NCBI GenBank assembly: GCA_023399055.1
Contig: JAEWQV010000010.1
Location: 682,001-746,000 of the forward strand
DNA length: 64,000 nt
From: Bacillota bacterium
GTDB lineage: Bacteria > Bacillota > Clostridia > Lachnospirales > Lachnospiraceae
Reading direction: 5' to 3'
Numbering within the stretch: the stretch's first letter is position 1; every line of letters begins with the position of its first letter. Of this stretch, positions 26,693-34,826 are shown one piece after another. The notes beneath the pieces are model-generated. The model ran no database searches. It was not told where the DNA came from and was given only the letters and a program-made list of their open reading frames with translations. The position numbers and the translations under genes are program-made.

Positions 26693-27434
26693 CCATCGTA
26701 TCTTCCGTACTCTTCTTCCAGATGCATACTGCATAGATCAATAAAACAACTACTTGAAATGCTAAAATTATTAAAGCCTTTGTATCAAGTGAATCTCCAG
26801 TAATGCTGGATATGTAATCATGTGCTGCATGCCAAAGAATCACGATCCAAAGGCTTTTTGTAATAAATACTATCTCAGCAAGTACAAAGCCTACTAAAAA
26901 TGCAAAGAACACTTGAAGAATAACATAAAAGTTCGTTTTATTATTAAGTACATTAACCGTATGAAGAGTACCAAAAACGATTGAAGTCCATAGAATGGTT
27001 TTCTTTCTGCCCTTTTCCTCCATAAACTTACGAGCCAAGCCTCTAAAATATATTTCTTCATTAAAACCAACTGCTACAGCAAAAAGTAATAGGATAATAT
27101 ATTGCTGCAGCATAACCTCAGGATTAAATCCATAAACAACAATTGGAAGTATTTCTATTACTACTAAGGGCAGATACCACCCTACTTTTTTGGTAGAACC
27201 TTCTTCACTTCTACGAAAGCCAAAGTCTGAAACGGTAAATCTTGATTTTTTCATAATAATAACACCAACAATAATTGAAATTAGTAGAAAGCCTGTTATA
27301 ACAAGTATCTGTGGATCTTCTTCTAGCTCGAAAACTTGTGGAAGCGCTGATCCGAAGGCTGTTATAAAGGTACAGATAATTGCAACTAATATTGCTGATA
27401 CATATGGATGTCTCTGTGTATATGTTTTTGTCAT
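26670..27434 (-). CDS. CPBP-family intramembrane metalloprotease
   Basis: 254 residues, about seven membrane helices. The family motifs are complete: NEEIYFRGLARKF (motif 1, EExxxR), FGTLHTVN (motif 2, with His) and ILWHAAHDYIS (motif 3, HxxxD). These residues bind zinc in type II CAAX prenyl protease/Abi proteins. GAGGAG lies 8 bases before ATG, which overlaps the TetR stop (ATGA), so the pair is translationally coupled. Members process prenylated proteins or peptides or give immunity to peptide toxins; the substrate here is unknown. Confidence 0.9.
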   Translation of the reverse strand: MTKTYTQRHPYVSAILVAIICTFITAFGSALPQVFELEEDPQILVITGFLLISIIVGVIIMKKSRFTVSDFGFRRSEEGSTKKVGWYLPLVVIEILPIVVYGFNPEVMLQQYIILLLFAVAVGFNEEIYFRGLARKFMEEKGRKKTILWTSIVFGTLHTVNVLNNKTNFYVILQVFFAFLVGFVLAEIVFITKSLWIVILWHAAHDYISSITGDSLDTKALIILAFQVVVLLIYAVCIWKKSTEDTMVTPLANN

Positions 27435-28012
27435 TTGTTTTTCTCCTCTGATTTAAATTTAAACATCAATCCCATAAATGAATTGTTTAATATCTTTCTA
27501 TTTTCTTCCTCACTAAACCGGCAATTGTTCGTTGCATACATGGATGCGATGCCATGTGTCGTGAGCCAGACCCCCGTATAAAGATCTCTCGCAGCTTCCC
27601 TGCTTAACCCGGTACCCTGACATATCATATCAATCACTTCATCGTCACCTTCGGTAGATCCAACTATATCCATTAGACTTTGTTCTCGGAAGGCATCTGA
27701 CATAAATAATAGTTTAAAGAGATTCTTCTCATTCTTAGCAAAATCTATATAAGCCAAGCCCATACCAAGAAATCCATTTTCTGATTGTTTCATAGCGCTT
27801 TCCATGTGTCTATTATATAAATTCTCTACTTCTTTATAAACTGACGTTTTAAGTCCTTCCATCGAGGTATAGACTCTAAAGATCGGATGAACGGAACACC
27901 CTAATTCCTTAGCCAAATCCCGCGCATTCAGACTTTCAATCCCTTTTTCTCTAACGATACGAACTGCCATATTTATAATTTCTTCTTGTGTGATCTTAAT
28001 CTTCGGTGGCAT
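27431..28012 (-). CDS. TetR-family transcriptional regulator
   Basis: 193 residues. The N-terminal helix-turn-helix covers about 8-50 (EIINMAVRIVREKGIESLNARDLAKELGCSVHPIFRVYTSM, seen in two halves); the C-terminal part resembles the TetR_C WHG type (GVWLTTHGIASMYATN). AAAGGAGGG precedes the ATG. First gene of the TetR-CPBP operon; the palindrome in its own leader suggests autorepression, with the protease as the regulated partner. Confidence 0.92.
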   Translation of the reverse strand: MPPKIKITQEEIINMAVRIVREKGIESLNARDLAKELGCSVHPIFRVYTSMEGLKTSVYKEVENLYNRHMESAMKQSENGFLGMGLAYIDFAKNEKNLFKLLFMSDAFREQSLMDIVGSTEGDDEVIDMICQGTGLSREAARDLYTGVWLTTHGIASMYATNNCRFSEEENRKILNNSFMGLMFKFKSEEKNK

Positions 28013-28050
28013 AAATTCCCTCCTTTCATTTATTCATACCATGTGTTACC

Positions 28051-28094
28051 TAACATCTGTTACTTATTGTATTTTATAATATGTTATTTGTCAA
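28051..28094 (-). promoter_or_regulatory. tetR promoter and candidate operator
   Basis: Leftward: TTGACA (28089-28094), 17 bp, TACAAT (28066-28071). TAACATCTGTTA (28051-28062), a 5-2-5 palindrome, lies just past the -10 over the expected start of transcription. Confidence 0.7.
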
Positions 28095-28171
28095 TATGGT
28101 AACTTAAAATAATTTTTGAATTTTATTTTGCAGCATTTTTGTTGTAATTTTCTATGTGAAAGAAAAATAAA

Positions 28172-28223
28172 AACCTCCTTTGAATGACATTGTCATATGG
28201 ACAATCCATTTTCAAAGAAGGTT
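28172..28223 (-). terminator. Terminator of the Crp/Fnr gene
   Basis: AACCTCCTTTGAA pairs with TTCAAAGAAGGTT (one mismatch), with a small inner stem TTGTC/GACAA; the leftward strand runs into TTTATTTTTC. Confidence 0.75.
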
Positions 28224-28233
28224 CTTCTCATAA

Positions 28234-28929
28234 TTACTTATATACATCTGAAGCAAGTTCTTCCAACCTTGCTATATTTATAACTTCATAACCACTACCT
28301 AGTTTTCTTAACACATTGTTCGCACACAGTGAACTTAATGTTCTTAACAAATGTCGGTAGCTTGTACCCAAAAGCTCTGCTGTATTACTGAGATTTTCAT
28401 TGAATAGATGTATTGTTAAATTGTTTCGTTGAACTTGTTCAGCAGTTGCTAAAATATAGCTTGCCAACCTGTTTTCTAATTGATTAAGTAGATTAATAGA
28501 ACTATTAATGCTTGACCTATCCAGCTTCTCTCCTAAGGAAGTACAAATAAATTTATAAAAGGTTAGGTCATTGGCTAGGTGCCCTTTCACATGTTTTAAA
28601 TGAAACCCTACACAATAAACTTGTTCTAATGCTTGAACATTAGAAGGTGCCGCAGCTGGATTGACGAGCTCTAAATCACCTAATACTTTTAAGGGGCTAT
28701 AGAAACATAGCAAAAGAGATCTCCCGTTTGCCAGGCTCTTATATACCTTTGCTTTTCCCTTTACTAGAAAAAGGATGTGTTGAAGTCTATGATTATCTGT
28801 GCAGATATGCTCATTCTTCTCATAAGCAAACAACTCCAGATAGGGGATAATATCCTTACTGAATATCTCGGATAGTTTATACTTATCATAATATAATTGA
28901 ATTAACTCTCTATCCTCAAGTTTCTTCAT
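28234..28929 (-). CDS. Crp/Fnr-family regulator
   Basis: 231 residues: a cyclic-nucleotide-binding-like beta barrel (about 20-135) and a C-terminal winged helix-turn-helix (about 150-220, NTAELLGTSYRHLLRTLSSL). The N-terminus has no cysteine cluster, so it is not a classic oxygen-sensing Fnr. The barrel lacks the Crp cAMP signature RxS, so its effector is unknown; the layout recalls the YeiL group. GGGAGG precedes the ATG. It is divergent from the YdcZ pair, whose upstream region carries a 16-bp palindrome of the shape this family binds. It likely activates that pair. Confidence 0.88.
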   Translation of the reverse strand: MKKLEDRELIQLYYDKYKLSEIFSKDIIPYLELFAYEKNEHICTDNHRLQHILFLVKGKAKVYKSLANGRSLLLCFYSPLKVLGDLELVNPAAAPSNVQALEQVYCVGFHLKHVKGHLANDLTFYKFICTSLGEKLDRSSINSSINLLNQLENRLASYILATAEQVQRNNLTIHLFNENLSNTAELLGTSYRHLLRTLSSLCANNVLRKLGSGYEVINIARLEELASDVYK

Positions 28930-29105
28930 TACAACCTCCCATAATCAATTACTAAATATAATTGCATTGCAAATCCCATAAAGATTATAATCTATATCGT
29001 TTGTACTTAAATTATCGTTGATTACTAACCATTATTTATTTTATCGCCTTTATTACTTATCTTTTTCAATCCACTAATTTATTATTTGATTTATTTTTTA
29101 TCCAT

Positions 29106-29144
29106 TATGACATATGTCATATACGACATTATAACAATTATGAT
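29106..29144 (+). promoter_or_regulatory. Palindromic Crp/Fnr-like site and -10 of the YdcZ operon
   Basis: TATGACATATGTCATA (29106-29121) is a perfect 16-bp palindrome. A TATGAT -10 at 29139-29144 would put the site's centre near -40, as in class II activation. A related palindrome (TGACATTGTCA) lies in the terminator loop of the regulator gene at 28186. Confidence 0.6.
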
Positions 29145-29176
29145 AACCTAAAGCAAATGAAAGGGGGAGTCATTCC

Positions 29177-29602
29177 ATGTACAATTTACTCTCAATGCTA
29201 ACTGGTGCGATTATCGCAATCATGATATCCATAAACGGTGGGCTTGCAGATGCAACCGGGCTTTATTTTTCCAGTGTTATAATTCATGCAGTTGGATTAG
29301 TAACCATAATAGTCGTATTATTAATAACGAAATCCAAGATAGTTATAAAGGATAAAATACCTTGGTATTACTATAGCGCCGGAGCCATTGGTATTTTAAC
29401 CGTTCTGTTTAACAATATGTCAGTCGCTCCACTTGGGGTATCTCTTACTCTTGCGCTTGGGCTATTAGGTCAGTCTTTTGCTTCCATCCTCGTGGATAGC
29501 TTTGGTATGTTTGGGATGAATAAAATTACCTTTAACAATAAAAAAGTTATTGGATTAATTATTATTCTAATTGGGATAGCAACTATGATTTTTTGGAAAT
29601 AG
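29177..29602 (+). CDS. DMT-superfamily YdcZ (DUF606) transporter subunit 1
   Basis: 141 residues, five membrane helices, typical of YdcZ half-size transporters. Family features: an N-terminal helix with AIIAIMISINGGLADATG and the central IPWYYYSAGAIGILTVLFNN. AAAGGGGGAG precedes the ATG by seven bases. It is followed 53 bases later by a second YdcZ gene, and such pairs probably form a heterodimer with inverted topology. The substrate is unknown for this family. The neighbouring Crp/Fnr protein is the likely regulator. Confidence 0.88.
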   Translation: MYNLLSMLTGAIIAIMISINGGLADATGLYFSSVIIHAVGLVTIIVVLLITKSKIVIKDKIPWYYYSAGAIGILTVLFNNMSVAPLGVSLTLALGLLGQSFASILVDSFGMFGMNKITFNNKKVIGLIIILIGIATMIFWK

Positions 29603-29655
29603 CTTATCCTTAGGCCTATAAATTCTTAAATTTATTCTTAGTAGGAGGAATTTAA

Positions 29656-30105
29656 ATGATATATATTATTGTTTCAATGCTCGCTGGTATTACTATTGTA
29701 CTTAATCGTATAGTAAATTATAAACTAGCCGAAAAAATAGGAGTTTTTCAGAGCACCTTATTTAACTATATTGTCGGTCTTGTTCTAACCTTTGGTCTAG
29801 TATTAATCTTTGAAAATAGCTTGTTACCAAGTGGTTCCTCGTTATCCACTTTACCTTGGTGGGCGTATTTCGGTGGTATGCTGGGTGTAATTGTGGTAGC
29901 CTTATCCAGCTTTCTTACTCCTAAAATATCTTCGTTTTATATGACCTTGTTTATCTTTATTGCTCAGCTATTTGCAGGCGGATTAATTGACTTTCTCATT
30001 AAGCAGGAGATATCTCCCGGTAAAATGGTTGGTGGTTTAATCGTGTTTCTGGGTCTTGCCTATAATTTGATGGTTGATAAAAATGAAGCTGCAAGTAAAA
30101 GTTAA
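29656..30105 (+). CDS. DMT-superfamily YdcZ (DUF606) transporter subunit 2
   Basis: 149 residues, five membrane helices: IVVNYKLAEKIG-like start (LNRIVNYKLAEKIGVFQSTL), LPWWAYFGGMLGVIVV in the middle and a helix ending GKMVGGLIVFLGLAYN. It is a paralogue of the preceding gene with AGGAGG before ATG. A strong hairpin follows. It is expected to work together with the first subunit. Confidence 0.88.
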   Translation: MIYIIVSMLAGITIVLNRIVNYKLAEKIGVFQSTLFNYIVGLVLTFGLVLIFENSLLPSGSSLSTLPWWAYFGGMLGVIVVALSSFLTPKISSFYMTLFIFIAQLFAGGLIDFLIKQEISPGKMVGGLIVFLGLAYNLMVDKNEAASKS

Positions 30106-30120
30106 TATTATTGAATAAAA

Positions 30121-30170
30121 CAAAAGAGCTTGTTGAAATGTAAGTATCAAACATTTAACAAACTCTTTTG
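30121..30170. terminator. Terminator between the YdcZ operon and the nitroreductase
   Basis: CAAAAGAG and CTCTTTTG outer arms continue through TTGTT and AAATGT with single mismatches; A and T runs on either side allow use from both directions by convergent genes. Confidence 0.75.
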
Positions 30171-30253
30171 ATTTATAAACAGGAATATCAGAAATGTATC
30201 AACGTTTCATTTGCTATTATCTTTCATGGAGATAAATCTATGGAACACTTAAT

Positions 30254-30775
30254 TTAAAATTTATTATAATGCACCTTATCATATAATAGCTTACTTTCAT
30301 CATGAGGTTGCTTTTCTTCAGCTGGATATCCAAATACGAGCATGCAACCCACTTGATATTTCTCCGGTATATTTAAGGCATTTTTTACAACTTCCTGTGA
30401 TTCCCCATGATCTGTTCCTAATCTATTTCTTATCTGTATCCAACAAGAACCTATCCCTAGGGAATGAGCCGTAAATTGCATCGTAATAGCAGCAATGGAT
30501 ACATCCTCCACCCACACATCGATTACCTCTGGATCTGCTGCCACAACTATTGCAAGTTTTGCAGTTGCAAGCTGTCTCACACCATTTTCTCTGCTATCGG
30601 AAAGTTTTTGAAGTTGTTCCTTATTTGTTACAGCGATAAACTCCCATGACCTTCCGTTTTTTGAAGTCGGTGCCATCAACCCACTTTTTAATATCCTATC
30701 AACTTTGTCTTTTTCAATTTCTTTGTCTTCAAATTGTCTAATACTTCTTCTGGTCTTTACTAAATCATAAAACAT
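30254..30775 (-). CDS. Nitroreductase-family protein
   Basis: 173 residues, FMN-dependent oxidoreductase of the nitroreductase fold. RRSIRQFEDKEI near the start is the FMN phosphate-binding motif, and GLMAPTSKNGRSWEF (about 32-46) and GIGSCWIQIRNR are typical. The start is at the ATG six bases after GGAGGT, 16 codons inside the longest frame. It is a single gene, convergent with YdcZ. Such proteins reduce nitro compounds, quinones or flavins with NAD(P)H; the physiological substrate is not visible. Confidence 0.9.
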   Translation of the reverse strand: MFYDLVKTRRSIRQFEDKEIEKDKVDRILKSGLMAPTSKNGRSWEFIAVTNKEQLQKLSDSRENGVRQLATAKLAIVVAADPEVIDVWVEDVSIAAITMQFTAHSLGIGSCWIQIRNRLGTDHGESQEVVKNALNIPEKYQVGCMLVFGYPAEEKQPHDESKLLYDKVHYNKF

Positions 30776-30947
30776 ATCAATACCTCCATAGTAACACATA
30801 AATAACAAAAAATACTCTAACACGCTAGTATATTATAACTCTTCCTATTTCACCAATTCATATTGTGGGAAAGCCTTTCATTTATAACTACGTTGCCAGT
30901 TTGCTCATACAATTGATTTGTTCTCATTAATATTTTATTTCCATCCC

Positions 30948-32747
30948 TTATTCAAATTGTGAATTATATAATCTATAATAGAATCCCTTCTTTTCCATCA
31001 ATTCCGCATGGCTTCCTTGCTCCACCACATTTCCCTGATCTACCACAAGAATGTTATCCGCTCCTTGAATGGTAGAAAGTCGATGGGCGATGACAAAGCA
31101 GGTCTTCTTCTCCATCAGCTTTCTCATTGCCTTCTGAATATTAATTTCAGTTCTGGTATCCACATTAGAGGTTGCCTCATCTAGAATTAGCATTTTGGCA
31201 TCCAGTAGCATTGCTCTTGCTATGGTAAGTAACTGCTTTTGCCCCTTTGAAATATTCATACCCTCCTCATTAACAATCGTTTGATAGCCGTCGGGAAGCC
31301 TTTTTATAAAGGAATGTATACCAGCGATTTTGGCTACATTGATAACCTCTTCCATCGTAGCATTCTCTTTTCCATAAGCAATATTATCAAAAATACTTCC
31401 CTGGAACAGCCAGGTATCTTGGAGCACCATAGCATAAGCTTTTCTTAAACTTCGTCTGGTCAAATCTCTGGTTTCCATTCCATCGATGAATACACTACCC
31501 TCCCAGACATCATAAAATCTCATTAAAAGATTAATTATTGTGGTTTTACCTGCACCAGTTGGACCAACAATCGCTGTTAAACTTCCCGGTCTCGCATATA
31601 AAAATAAGTTCTTGATAATTATTTTTTCCGGTATATAACCAAAAGAAACATTTTCTAATTTTACCTCTCCAGTAACATCCTTAAGCTCTACTGCTTCCTC
31701 TCTATCTTTAACTTCCGCTGCCTCATCCATTAATCGAAATACTCGTTCTGCTGCGGCTGCTGCCGATTGAAGTTCACTAATAATGTTCGCTGCTTCATTA
31801 ATCGGACCGGAAAACTTTCTGGAATATTGTATGAAGGATGAAATATTACCTAGCGACATCATGTTATATAAATACAGAATTGCTCCAAACACTGTAATTA
31901 AGGATAAGGATAAGTTATTAATTGCATTAACCGTTGGTCCAGTCATACTGCCGTAATATTCCGTATCGTAGTAAGCATCTACGGTCTCCGTATTAATCTT
32001 ATCAAACCGCAACATAACGGAATCTTCTGCGGCATATGCTTTAATGGTTTTCTGGCCAGATACCATTTCCTCGACAAATCCATTCATTTCACCTAACTTT
32101 GCGGAGCGCCTCCGATATAAAGGGCGAACTTTGTTAGCCATATAGCGGGTATATAAAAAAGATAGCGGTATTGTAACCAGCATTACGAGAACAAGCACCG
32201 GTGAAATGATGATCATCATAATTAAAGAGCCCACAATGGTGATTACACTGGCAGCAATCTGTACCACATCGGTGGAAAGCGAAGTATTCACCGTATCAAT
32301 ATCATAAGAAATCCTACTTATGATATCTCCTGCCTGATGACGATCAAAATATCCCACCGGTAAGTCAACTAATTTCGTAAATAAGTCCTCTCTCATCCTG
32401 CGGACAATTTTCTGACTAAACCGTATCATTAAAATTGACAATACATAGGAAAGTGCTGAAGAAATCACATAAAATACCACCATCCAAGCAGCATAATAAA
32501 ATACTTTCTGAAATACCACCAAGCCCTTCCCGGGTTGAATTGCATCAATTGCATAGCCTGATAGCAATGGTCCTAGCAGCGCAAATAAGTTACTTACTAT
32601 GGTAAGACCAATTGCCAGGGACAGCATCCATTTATAATGAAACATGTAGTTCCACAAACGTTTTAAGACTAGTTTTGTATTTTTAGGTTTATCCGTTTTT
32701 TCACTCATTTTTGCTTTTCCCATTGTGGAATTCGCTATACCGGCCAT
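30948..32747 (-). CDS. ABC exporter half-transporter (catalytically complete subunit)
   Basis: 599 residues: six membrane helices (about 40-330), then an ATPase with Walker A GPTGAGKTT, Walker B MLILDEATSNVD (catalytic Glu present), and H-loop IAHRLST. The signature is ISKGQ rather than LSGGQ. It begins 80 bases after its partner at 32828-34525. The odd signature here and the missing Glu in the partner together form one degenerate ATP site, as in TM287/288 and LmrCD heterodimers. Likely a drug or lipid exporter. GAGGTG precedes the ATG. Confidence 0.92.
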   Translation of the reverse strand: MAGIANSTMGKAKMSEKTDKPKNTKLVLKRLWNYMFHYKWMLSLAIGLTIVSNLFALLGPLLSGYAIDAIQPGKGLVVFQKVFYYAAWMVVFYVISSALSYVLSILMIRFSQKIVRRMREDLFTKLVDLPVGYFDRHQAGDIISRISYDIDTVNTSLSTDVVQIAASVITIVGSLIMMIIISPVLVLVMLVTIPLSFLYTRYMANKVRPLYRRRSAKLGEMNGFVEEMVSGQKTIKAYAAEDSVMLRFDKINTETVDAYYDTEYYGSMTGPTVNAINNLSLSLITVFGAILYLYNMMSLGNISSFIQYSRKFSGPINEAANIISELQSAAAAAERVFRLMDEAAEVKDREEAVELKDVTGEVKLENVSFGYIPEKIIIKNLFLYARPGSLTAIVGPTGAGKTTIINLLMRFYDVWEGSVFIDGMETRDLTRRSLRKAYAMVLQDTWLFQGSIFDNIAYGKENATMEEVINVAKIAGIHSFIKRLPDGYQTIVNEEGMNISKGQKQLLTIARAMLLDAKMLILDEATSNVDTRTEINIQKAMRKLMEKKTCFVIAHRLSTIQGADNILVVDQGNVVEQGSHAELMEKKGFYYRLYNSQFE

Positions 32748-32827
32748 ACAGCACCTCGTTTCTTATAATACCTAATAGTAATTGTAGTACACTAACTATC
32801 ACATTCCTTATTAAATATAAGGCCAAA

Positions 32828-34525
32828 TTACATTAACTGTGACTGATAAATCTCCTGATAGACGTTACAATTATCGAGTAACTCTTCATGAGTCCCATAG
32901 CCAGCAATATGCCCTTCTTCTATCACAAGGATATGATCCGATTTCATAACAGAACTGATTCGTTGCGCAATTACAATGGTGGTTGTATCCTGATAATGTT
33001 CTCTGATTGCTTTTCTAAGCAAAGAATCCGTTCGATAATCCAGTGCACTGGAAGAATCATCTAGAATTAATATTTCCGGATGGCCAGCTAATGCTCTTGC
33101 TACCAATAGTCGCTGCTTTTGACCACCACTTAAATTACTTCCTTTTATAGCTAATTTAAAATCAATATCACTTTCTAGCTCCTCAATAAATGCCTCTGCC
33201 TGTGCATATCTAGCAGCTTCCCAGACGGTATCTTGCGAAAGATTTCTGCCTATACTTATATTTTCATAAATCTTATCTGCAAACAGAACATCATTTTGAA
33301 AAACAACCCCGAACTTCTGCCTTAGCTCTTGTTTATCAAAGCTCTTCACATTCTTACCATCTATGGTGATAGTACCGCTATTTACATCATAAAACCGCAT
33401 CAAAAGATTGACCAGCGTGGTCTTTCCTGATCCTGTAGCACCAATGATTCCAAGACTCTCACCCTTTTTCATTCTAAAATTAATATCCGTGAGACAGGGT
33501 TCTTCTGCATAGGAGAAGTACACGTTTTCAAATTCAATATGATACTCGGGTTCTTCAGCCTTCAATTGCTCGACTTGCAAATCCTCCTCTGCATCTAGTA
33601 CTTCCGCTATTCTTTCGGCAGAGGCACTTGCTTTAGAAAACACTACAAAAATTCTGGTAATTGCCATGACAGCTTGCAACATAATCGTAAAATAAGATAG
33701 GAAAGCAACAATTTTACCAGGTTGGGAGGCTCCAATATTAACCCGGTACGCACCAACCACTACAACTAACGTTAGTCCTAGATTTAAAATCGCATTCATG
33801 ATTGGATTGGTAACCGCCATAATGCCACCAGCCTTTTGCTCTTCCTCCGAAACCTTACTGTTAATATCTGAAAATCGTTCCTGTTCATATTGAGTTTTGG
33901 AAAGTGCCTTTATTACACGAATACCAGATATGTTTTCTCTGACTATCCTTATCATCTTATCTGTTAATTTCTGAACCTGGCTGTATAGGGGAATTCCCTT
34001 TTTAGAAACATAGTAGACAACGATTGCCAGACACGGTAGTATTCCAATCAATACCAATGCAAGAACTGGCTCAAGAGTGAAGGTGATTATAACTCCACCA
34101 ATTAATATGAGTGGAGCTCTGACTCCAAGCCGCTGTATCATTCCAATCATATTGTGTATGTTATAGGTATCTGAAGTCATTCGAGACTCTAATGAGGGGA
34201 TTGTAAAGGAATCCAATTGATTTCCGGAGAGATTAAGTATCTTCTGAAACAGGTCGTGACGTAATTTCTCCACCGTATTTCTAGCAACTTTGGAAGCCAT
34301 TCTGTTCGCAATAACATTAAAGGTTCTTGCTCCCACTGATAATCCGAGCATAACAAGACCCCACCACAGAATTAAAGATACTTTCTTTTCTGGTATGATA
34401 TTATCAATAATAAAAGCTAATACCCAAGGTAAACCCAAATCCATGAAGGTACCAAGCACTTTTATAAAAAATCCCAACAGCATACGCGGGATATATGGTT
34501 GTATGTAAATCATTATCTTTTTCAT
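32828..34525 (-). CDS. ABC exporter half-transporter (degenerate-site subunit)
   Basis: 565 residues with six membrane helices and an ATPase: Walker A GATGSGKTT, normal signature LSGGQKQR, but Walker B ends LILDDSSSALD, with Asp where the catalytic Glu belongs, and the H-loop His is Gln (IAQRISS). These two changes mark the non-hydrolysing site of heterodimeric exporters; the partner is at 30948-32747. AGAGG precedes the ATG. First gene of the two-gene operon. No adjacent regulator is seen, and the substrate is unknown. Confidence 0.92.
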   Translation of the reverse strand: MKKIMIYIQPYIPRMLLGFFIKVLGTFMDLGLPWVLAFIIDNIIPEKKVSLILWWGLVMLGLSVGARTFNVIANRMASKVARNTVEKLRHDLFQKILNLSGNQLDSFTIPSLESRMTSDTYNIHNMIGMIQRLGVRAPLILIGGVIITFTLEPVLALVLIGILPCLAIVVYYVSKKGIPLYSQVQKLTDKMIRIVRENISGIRVIKALSKTQYEQERFSDINSKVSEEEQKAGGIMAVTNPIMNAILNLGLTLVVVVGAYRVNIGASQPGKIVAFLSYFTIMLQAVMAITRIFVVFSKASASAERIAEVLDAEEDLQVEQLKAEEPEYHIEFENVYFSYAEEPCLTDINFRMKKGESLGIIGATGSGKTTLVNLLMRFYDVNSGTITIDGKNVKSFDKQELRQKFGVVFQNDVLFADKIYENISIGRNLSQDTVWEAARYAQAEAFIEELESDIDFKLAIKGSNLSGGQKQRLLVARALAGHPEILILDDSSSALDYRTDSLLRKAIREHYQDTTTIVIAQRISSVMKSDHILVIEEGHIAGYGTHEELLDNCNVYQEIYQSQLM

Positions 34526-34664
34526 TGCAATTACCTCTAAGCTGTTATGTAATATATACTTTCATTGACTTTTTAATATAAGTTTAAGTCATTCTTTTAT
34601 TATATATTTTTAAAATTGCAATCGCAAGTGACAAACCGAAAGAAATTTCATTGCCATGAACCGT

Positions 34665-34734
34665 AAGAAACAGCCTCCCTTTTTCTATAAAGTTATCTAT
34701 TGATATCTTTGTTAGAAAAAAGAGGCTGTTTCTT
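34665..34734 (-). terminator. Terminator of the ahpF-like gene
   Basis: AAGAAACAGCCTC (34665-34677) pairs perfectly with GAGGCTGTTTCTT (34722-34734), with an inner T-rich/A-rich stem in the long loop. Confidence 0.65.
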
Positions 34735-34761
34735 AGTTTATGGATTATTCACGAATGCTAG

Positions 34762-34826
34762 CTTAATTTCTTATCTTAATTTCTTATCTTAATCTCTTAT
34801 CTTAATTTCTTATCTTAATTTCTTAT
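34762..34826. repeat. 13-bp tandem repeat, five copies, at the ahpF stop codon
   Basis: CTTAATTTCTTAT is repeated five times exactly head to tail (one copy has a T-to-C change). On the coding strand the last copy supplies the stop codon of the gene at 34815. Slippage here would shift the last few residues only. Confidence 0.75.
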
